This document shows, piece after piece, positions 58,724 through 64,000 of a DNA stretch of 64,000 bases. Numbering within the stretch: position 1 is the first letter of the stretch; every line of letters begins with the position of its first letter. The position numbers and the translations under genes were made by a program. The notes under the pieces were generated by a model. That model was not told where the DNA came from. It saw only the letters and a program-made list of their open reading frames with translations, and ran no database searches. Location: positions 2,666,001 through 2,730,000 of the forward strand of contig NZ_CAXUQH020000001.1 in NCBI RefSeq assembly GCF_964253085.1, in the 5' to 3' direction. The DNA is from Paenibacillus_E sp964253085. GTDB taxonomy: Bacteria > Bacillota > Bacilli > Paenibacillales > NBRC-103111.

Positions 58724-59617
58724 TTGAATGATAATCTGAAGAACCGGTCGTTGGGTGAAAAAACATTTGGACTGGGTATGAACCTAATTGTTTTGTTGTT
58801 TGCTTTGTTTTGCTTCGTGCCATTCTGGCTCGTCTTCATTGATTCCTTTGCTTCTGAAGCCAGCTTTATGGCACATGGGTATCAATTGCTACCGAGCGCT
58901 CTTACGCTCGATGCGTATAAATTCATTTTACAAGGCGATCAAATCTTTCGTAGTTACCGGGTCTCTATTCTAGTCACAGTTCTAGGAACAGCACTCTCTG
59001 TAATCATTACAGCGATGTATGCCTATGTAATAGCTAACCGTAAGTTTAAATATCGCAATATCCTTTCATTCCTTACGTATTTTACGATGGTTTTTGGCGC
59101 CGGACTGGTCGGATTCTACATCTTGATCGCAAACTGGCTGCATCTGAAGGATTCCGTTTGGGCACTCATTTTACCGTATTTGTTAAATCCATTTTATGCA
59201 TTTATACTCGTATCCTTTTATCGGACGTTGCCTTATGAAATTAATGAATCAGCGACCATTGATGGAGCCAGAGAAATTCGAATTTTCTTCAAGATCATTT
59301 TGCCCATCACGGCACCGGCCATTGCTACGATAACGCTATTTTATGCGCTGCAATATTGGAACGACTGGTGGTTATCCCTTCTATTTATCGATAATTACAA
59401 GCTGCATCCGCTTCAAATGATGATCCGTCAGCTCATTTCGAACCTAAATGTTTCTTCCTATGTTTCAGGAAGCAGTACTTCCTATACGGTGTCAGCACCT
59501 ACGAATGTTGTTCAAATGGCTACTGTATGCCTAACGATCGGACCTATCGTATTGGTATATCCTTTCGTTCAGAAATATTTTGTCAGTGGTTTGACTGTTG
59601 GTGCAATTAAAGGATAA
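58724..59617 (+). CDS. ABC importer permease (LplC/YtcP type)
   Basis: 297 residues, starting with TTG after AGGGGGTTAACCG. Six membrane segments, EAA loop ESATIDGAREIRIFFKIILPITAP and the C-terminus YFVSGLTVGAIKG of LplC proteins. It is 12 bases after the first permease. Confidence 0.92.
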   Translation: MNDNLKNRSLGEKTFGLGMNLIVLLFALFCFVPFWLVFIDSFASEASFMAHGYQLLPSALTLDAYKFILQGDQIFRSYRVSILVTVLGTALSVIITAMYAYVIANRKFKYRNILSFLTYFTMVFGAGLVGFYILIANWLHLKDSVWALILPYLLNPFYAFILVSFYRTLPYEINESATIDGAREIRIFFKIILPITAPAIATITLFYALQYWNDWWLSLLFIDNYKLHPLQMMIRQLISNLNVSSYVSGSSTSYTVSAPTNVVQMATVCLTIGPIVLVYPFVQKYFVSGLTVGAIKG

Positions 59618-59684
59618 TGTTGTTCCCCGGATAATGCCGGTTGAGCATATAAAGAAGATGGACTATAAAGGGAGGCACACAGAA

Positions 59685-61226
59685 ATGAAAAAATGGTTTA
59701 GCTTAGGTATGACAGCTGTTACAGTTATGGCCGTGTTGGCAGGCTGTAGCAATGGAGATAAGGCGGCGGAATCCACAACTTCCCCAACTGCATCAAGCGC
59801 ACAACAATCTCCAACCGTGAAGAAGAACGAGCCCGTTACACTTAAAATCATGATTCCAGGTGATCGCCCGAAAGATTTTGACACCGTGATTGCAGAAGCG
59901 GAAAAACGTATGTCGGGTACACTTAACGTGAAACTGAATGTTGTTTTCGTACCGTTCTCTGATATCGCTCAGAAAACACAAGTTACACTTGCATCTGGTG
60001 AAGATGTCGATTTAGTATTTGATGCCCCCTGGGTTCACTTAAGCCAAATGATAGCAGGTAACTATTATGAACCATTAGATGATTTACTCAAACAATATGG
60101 CCCAGACATATTAAAAACGAGATCCGAACAATTATGGAATTCTAATAAATATAACGGCAAAATTATGGCAATCCCGCTTACAAATTCCTATTATCAAGGC
60201 CGTATCTTCTATGTTCGTAAAGACTTGAGAGAGAAATACGGCATATCACCAATTAAGACGTACGATGATTTGATCAATTTTGCAAAAGTCATCAAAGAAA
60301 AAGAAACCAACATTGCACCGATAATCTCGAACAAAGGCCCGATGGATTGGGCAAACTTCCGTAAAGTATTTGATTATGACAGCCATATTGATGATACACA
60401 AATTGGTACGAATGGTGTTCTCTTCTTGAAAAATAACGACGGTAAGGTCTACAACATGTTTGATCAAATGGATCCAACGGTTTGGAACTGGATTACCGAT
60501 GTTAGGAAACTGTATACCGATAAATTGATGTATCAAGATGTGCTATCTGTTAAGGATGCCAAGGCTGAATATAAAGCGGGTAAAGCAGCCATTATTAATA
60601 CCAACGATTTCGGTGTGAATGCTGATGATGCGGCTGCCGTGAAGAAAAGCGTAAATGGCGAAATTGAAGCTGTGACGTTATTTAAACAAGAAAAAGGCGT
60701 GAATGTGTCCACCTTCCAAGCTTGGAATTTCCTTGCTCTGACACATGTCAGCAAAAACAAAGAGCGTGCAATCCAATTCTTAAACTGGACACAGCAAAAA
60801 GATAATTACGACTTGCTTGCATACGGGATTAAGGGTAAAAATTGGGAGCCTGTAGGCGACGATCAGTACAAGAAGCTTGATAATGATTATGCTTGGTTCC
60901 CATATGCATGGCTTTGGAATCCAATTTTGGATCGCTATGATCAAAGTCTAGGCGCTGAGACGATTGCTCTGAACAAATACACGGCAATAGGTGAGAACTT
61001 TACACCAAGTAAATTAGCTGGATTTACTTTCGATTCTGCTTCTGTTGCGAATGAAGTTGCTCAACTTAACACACTTCGGGACAAGTACATGGATCCTATC
61101 TTTAATGGTGTAGTTGACCCTCAAACGTACTGGGATAAATATAAAGCCGAAGCGAGCTCCGCGGTGAAGAAAATTCAAACCGAAATGCAAAGGCAAATCG
61201 ATGCTTTCCTAGCTACAAAAAAATAA
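59685..61226 (+). CDS. ABC transporter substrate-binding lipoprotein (LplA type)
   Basis: 513 residues from the ATG at 59685 (GGGAGGCACACAGAA upstream). The open frame runs 87 bases further left, but without a site and into the previous gene. The signal ends VLAGC|SN, a lipobox, followed by a Ser/Thr/Ala-rich linker. The mature part has the EPVTLKIMIPGDRPKDFDTVIAEAEKR start and YYVRKDLREKYGI-like region of the long Lpl group. It serves the two preceding permeases. The downstream GH88 and GH43 genes point to acidic xylan or pectin fragments. Confidence 0.9.
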   Translation: MKKWFSLGMTAVTVMAVLAGCSNGDKAAESTTSPTASSAQQSPTVKKNEPVTLKIMIPGDRPKDFDTVIAEAEKRMSGTLNVKLNVVFVPFSDIAQKTQVTLASGEDVDLVFDAPWVHLSQMIAGNYYEPLDDLLKQYGPDILKTRSEQLWNSNKYNGKIMAIPLTNSYYQGRIFYVRKDLREKYGISPIKTYDDLINFAKVIKEKETNIAPIISNKGPMDWANFRKVFDYDSHIDDTQIGTNGVLFLKNNDGKVYNMFDQMDPTVWNWITDVRKLYTDKLMYQDVLSVKDAKAEYKAGKAAIINTNDFGVNADDAAAVKKSVNGEIEAVTLFKQEKGVNVSTFQAWNFLALTHVSKNKERAIQFLNWTQQKDNYDLLAYGIKGKNWEPVGDDQYKKLDNDYAWFPYAWLWNPILDRYDQSLGAETIALNKYTAIGENFTPSKLAGFTFDSASVANEVAQLNTLRDKYMDPIFNGVVDPQTYWDKYKAEASSAVKKIQTEMQRQIDAFLATKK

Positions 61227-61236
61227 CAAAATGACC

Positions 61237-61271
61237 AACTGTCGTAAGGGTATTCCTCTTACGACAGTTTT
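61237..61271 (+). terminator. hairpin after the binding-protein gene
   Basis: AACTGTCGTAAG (61237-61248) pairs perfectly with CTTACGACAGTT (61258-61269), followed by only TTTC. It may partly terminate, leaving the enzyme genes at lower expression. Confidence 0.7.
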
Positions 61272-61321
61272 CATATGGAACACATAACAAGTGAATGCAG
61301 TTTTATGAGGAGGATGAACTC

Positions 61322-62344
61322 ATGTGGGTAGCGGATCATTTTCTTGCTTCCGAATATGAAAAATCGCGGCAGAAACATAGGCAAGATACTAACACGCAAG
61401 CGGCCGATCGGAAAGTACATTTAAGAGAAGTTTTAGCGCAGTCCATCGGTACTTTTGAGAAAAAGGAAGATCATACGCCCGTGCTTTTGGAGGAAATGGA
61501 CTGTGGCACTTATATAAGAAAGCGGGTAGAACTATCTGCTACTCCAGGATTAACTTTCCCAACGTATATTTTAGTACCTAAGGGATTTGGGAAGACAAAA
61601 CTGCCAGGCGTAATAGCCGTTCACGGTCATGGATACGGGAGTAGACAAATTCTAGGCATGCATCCAGACGGCTCTTGGGATGAAGGTCAGCCTGGCATTT
61701 ATCATAACTTTGCCCTCGAATTGGTTCATCGTGGCATGGTCGTGATTGCACCAGATGTCGTTGGATTTGGAGAGAGAAGGCTACAATCAGACTTAAGGGA
61801 AGACCCTAATGCTCCCAGCTCTTGTTATATGATGGCTGCTCAGTTGTTAATGGTTGGTAAGACATTGACGGGACTCCGTGTTCAAGAGGCTATATGTACA
61901 TTAGAATACTTTAGTGGTCTAGAGGAAGTAGACCCAGAACATATTGGAATTATGGGTTTCTCAGGAGGCAGTTTGATTGCCTTCATTGCCTCCGTCCTAG
62001 ACGAACGGTTACGAGCAACTGTGCTAGCAGGCTTCCCGAACACGTTCAAGGAAAGTATTCTTGCGGTTCACCATTGTCTGTGTAACTATACCCCAGGTAT
62101 TCTGAATCATTCTGAATTACCTGAACTGATTAGCTTAATTGCACCTAGACCGCTGTTTCTGGAGTCTGGGTTGGATGATCCCATTTTTCCCAAAGAAGGA
62201 TTTATTGTAGCAGTCGAAGCGATTCAAGCTGCTTACACGAGTATTGGAAAGCCGGATCATTTGGCAACAGATCTTTTTCCGGGTGGTCATGAGATTAACG
62301 GGAGACTGTCGTACGATTGGATGTATGACAAACTAACAGAATAA
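61322..62344 (+). CDS. alpha/beta hydrolase (acetyl-esterase/dienelactone-hydrolase-like)
   Basis: 340 residues from the ATG at 61322, chosen because GAGGAGGATGAACTC precedes it. It has oxyanion-side VIAVHGHGYG, nucleophile elbow GFSGGS (Ser near 219), acid region ESGLDDPIFP and late His in FPGGHEINGR. No signal peptide, so it is cytoplasmic. It probably removes acetyl or other ester groups from the imported oligosaccharide before the glycoside hydrolases act. The exact ester is not readable. Confidence 0.8.
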   Translation: MWVADHFLASEYEKSRQKHRQDTNTQAADRKVHLREVLAQSIGTFEKKEDHTPVLLEEMDCGTYIRKRVELSATPGLTFPTYILVPKGFGKTKLPGVIAVHGHGYGSRQILGMHPDGSWDEGQPGIYHNFALELVHRGMVVIAPDVVGFGERRLQSDLREDPNAPSSCYMMAAQLLMVGKTLTGLRVQEAICTLEYFSGLEEVDPEHIGIMGFSGGSLIAFIASVLDERLRATVLAGFPNTFKESILAVHHCLCNYTPGILNHSELPELISLIAPRPLFLESGLDDPIFPKEGFIVAVEAIQAAYTSIGKPDHLATDLFPGGHEINGRLSYDWMYDKLTE

Positions 62345-62452
62345 GCTTTTGGAAATTGCTAAAAAAACCGCATATTTTACATAAAAAACTGTACATGACC
62401 TAGTGTTATGATTAAATCATGTAAAATAAATAAACTTTAAGGGGTAGGAGAA

Positions 62453-63613
62453 ATGAGCATACTTGAGGCACAAGACCAAATTTGGCTAGAGAATGTGATT
62501 GGCAAAATAAAAACGAAAATGGACTGGGTTAGCGAAAAGTCCAAACATAAAATTCCGTTCACAACAATTAATGGCACACACGATAATCGCATCGTGGATA
62601 ACCCAACAGGTACTGAAACAGATGGAATTAATTGGTGGACGAATGGTTTTTGGGGCGGCATGATGTGGCTTATGCATCACGAAACCGGCAACGAGAAATA
62701 TAAAGAAATCGCGCAAATTTCTGAAAAAGAATTAGATCGATGTTTTGATGAATTTTATGGCTTGCATCATGATGTTGGATTTATGTGGTTGCCGACAAGT
62801 GTGGCGAATTATAAAGTAACGCAAAATCCGGAATCTCGAAAAAGAGCGCTGCATGCAGCTAATCTTCTTGCAGGTCGCTTTAATTTAGCAGGCGGTTTCA
62901 TACGCGCGTGGAACGATTTAGAGGGCTCCGATACAAGAGGCTGGGCCATTATCGACTGCATGTTCAATATCCCGTTGTTATACTGGGCTTCTGAAGAAAC
63001 TGGTGACCCACGGTTCAAACAAATCGCAATGAAGCATGCCGATACGGGGATGACAGCATTCGTTCGACCGGATGGTTCTGTGAATCATATTGTGGAATTC
63101 GATCCTTTTGAAGGCGGTGTTGTTCGTACATATGGCGGGCAAGGCTATGAAGAAGGCTCTTCCTGGACGAGAGGGCAGACTTGGGCGTTGTACGGGTACA
63201 TGATGAGCTATATTCATACACAGAAGGATGAGTATCTGCAAACCGCGAAACGAATTGCCAACTATTTTATCGCGAATATTCCTGCGGATGGCGTGATTCC
63301 GGTTGATTTCCGGCAGCCGAAAGAACCGAAGCGCGAGGATGATACGGCTGCAGCGATTGCAGCGTGTGGTCTGATTGAAATTGCGAAAGTTGTAGGGGAG
63401 CATGAAAAGGATCTTTATCTTGGTGCTGCGTTGAAGCTGCTCCAAACATTGGATAGCTCACGAATCAATTGGACAACTGATAGTGATAGTTTGGTTCAAT
63501 ACGGTACAGGTGCCTATCATTCGGCAACCCATCATCATGCGATTATTTATGGTGATTACTATTTCATGGAAGCGATTTTCAAGCTAAAAGGGAACGATTT
63601 GTATTTGTGGTAA
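62453..63613 (+). CDS. GH88 unsaturated glucuronyl hydrolase
   Basis: 386 residues, cytoplasmic, with TAAGGGGTAGGAG before the ATG. It is an (alpha/alpha)6 barrel with WWTNGFWGGMMWLMH, HHDVGFMWLPTS, IIDCMFNIPLLYWAS and EGSSWTRGQTWALYGY. D107 and D168 are 61 residues apart, the same spacing as the catalytic D88 and D149 of the Bacillus GL1 enzyme. It removes 4,5-unsaturated uronic acids left at the non-reducing ends by polysaccharide lyases. It therefore implies a lyase-generated uronic-acid oligosaccharide as cargo of the neighbouring importer. Confidence 0.92.
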   Translation: MSILEAQDQIWLENVIGKIKTKMDWVSEKSKHKIPFTTINGTHDNRIVDNPTGTETDGINWWTNGFWGGMMWLMHHETGNEKYKEIAQISEKELDRCFDEFYGLHHDVGFMWLPTSVANYKVTQNPESRKRALHAANLLAGRFNLAGGFIRAWNDLEGSDTRGWAIIDCMFNIPLLYWASEETGDPRFKQIAMKHADTGMTAFVRPDGSVNHIVEFDPFEGGVVRTYGGQGYEEGSSWTRGQTWALYGYMMSYIHTQKDEYLQTAKRIANYFIANIPADGVIPVDFRQPKEPKREDDTAAAIAACGLIEIAKVVGEHEKDLYLGAALKLLQTLDSSRINWTTDSDSLVQYGTGAYHSATHHHAIIYGDYYFMEAIFKLKGNDLYLW

Positions 63614-63629
63614 AGGGGAGCACGACAGC

Positions 63630-64000
63630 ATGATTCAAAATCCAATTCTACGCGGCTTTAACCCGGATGCATCGATCATTCGGGTTGAAGATGATTATTA
63701 TATTGCAACGTCTACTTTTGAATGGTTCCCAGGCGTGCTCATTCATCACTCCAAAGATTTGATGAATTGGAGACCACTCACGCGTCCGCTGGATCGCGTG
63801 AGTCAGCTTGATCTGCGCGGTGTGCCAAGTTCAGGCGGCATTTGGGCGCCTTCCTTAAGTTTCTGCGATGGTACTTTTTATTTGTGCTTTACGAATGTGG
63901 TTGGTCGAAAAGGCGTGTATAAAGATCTGCATAACTATGTCGTGACGGCTTCTTCAATTGAAGGGCCTTGGTCTGAACCGATTTATCTGAATTCCAGCGG
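63630..64000 (+). CDS. GH43 beta-xylosidase, 3'-truncated by the window
   Basis: The first 123 codons are visible, starting with ATG after AAAGGGGAGC. The N-terminus reads NPILRGFNPDASIIRVEDDY then YIATSTFEWFPGVLIHHSKD, the hallmark start of GH43 xylosidases of the XynB type, with the general-base Asp in FNPDAS. GIWAPSL is also present. There is no signal peptide. The frame is open to the right edge. It would release xylose from imported xylooligosaccharides; some relatives also act on arabinofuranosides. Confidence 0.9.
   Translation, partial: MIQNPILRGFNPDASIIRVEDDYYIATSTFEWFPGVLIHHSKDLMNWRPLTRPLDRVSQLDLRGVPSSGGIWAPSLSFCDGTFYLCFTNVVGRKGVYKDLHNYVVTASSIEGPWSEPIYLNSS

Overview
The window looks like chromosome from a spore-forming Gram-positive bacterium of the Paenibacillus type. 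The signs are strong GGAGG ribosome binding sites with frequent TTG and GTG starts, lipobox substrate-binding proteins, an S-layer-homology protein, RNase J, a DUF3231 protein, catabolite-responsive (cre) sites, many AraC regulators (two membrane-bound, plus a YesM/YesN-type pair) and several carbohydrate ABC importers beside glycoside hydrolases. I saw no rRNA, tRNA, CRISPR array, intact insertion sequence or prophage. No species call is made.

Layout. (1) 3-8936: the 3' part of a secreted GH32 fructanase with an Ig-like domain and three tandem beta-sandwich repeats. A ribose/fructose-type ABC importer (binding protein, double ATPase, permease) and a chemoreceptor follow, ending at a long terminator hairpin. 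(2) 8946-16557: a divergent AraC regulator, a 20/21-bp repeat array, then a binding protein, two permeases, a cytoplasmic GH32 and a cytoplasmic GH91 enzyme (inulin fructotransferase/difructose anhydride hydrolase family). This reads as an import-and-degrade operon for inulin-derived sugars and is the most interesting locus. (3) 16672-26940, visibly richer in G+C: an Lpl-type binding protein and two permeases, a membrane AraC regulator, a zinc-less MDR oxidoreductase and, behind a cre site, a 1084-residue secreted beta-propeller protein.

(4) 27203-34983: a zinc alcohol dehydrogenase, two leftward genes for small unusual proteins (a WGxxGxxG-tailed exported protein and a 35-residue-repeat Q/N/S/Y-rich protein), RNase J and a 964-residue SLH protein. 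(5) 34984-38857: a scarred stretch with an IS110 transposase remnant and a decayed SGNH hydrolase, plus a pentapeptide-repeat gene, a DUF3231 gene and a divergent MFS exporter/HxlR regulator pair sharing one -35 element. (6) 39085-45312: a GntR/LacI-type regulator behind two palindromes, a PhnP-like metallo-hydrolase and a three-gene ABC importer of the Fe3+/polyamine/phosphonate type. (7) 45376-48324: a divergent AraC regulator (with an odd start) and a GH127 beta-L-arabinofuranosidase. (8) 48434-55321: sensor kinase, response regulator, binding protein and two permeases. (9) 55337-64000: a membrane AraC regulator divergent from two Lpl-type permeases, a binding protein, an alpha/beta hydrolase, a GH88 unsaturated glucuronyl hydrolase and the start of a GH43 xylosidase.

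How it works together: most of the window harvests plant polysaccharides. Secreted enzymes cut fructan outside, importers bring oligosaccharides in, and cytoplasmic GH32, GH91, GH127, GH88 and GH43 enzymes finish them. Each importer has its own regulator nearby. Four of the six importers have no ATPase gene here, so they probably share a MsmX-type ATPase encoded elsewhere.
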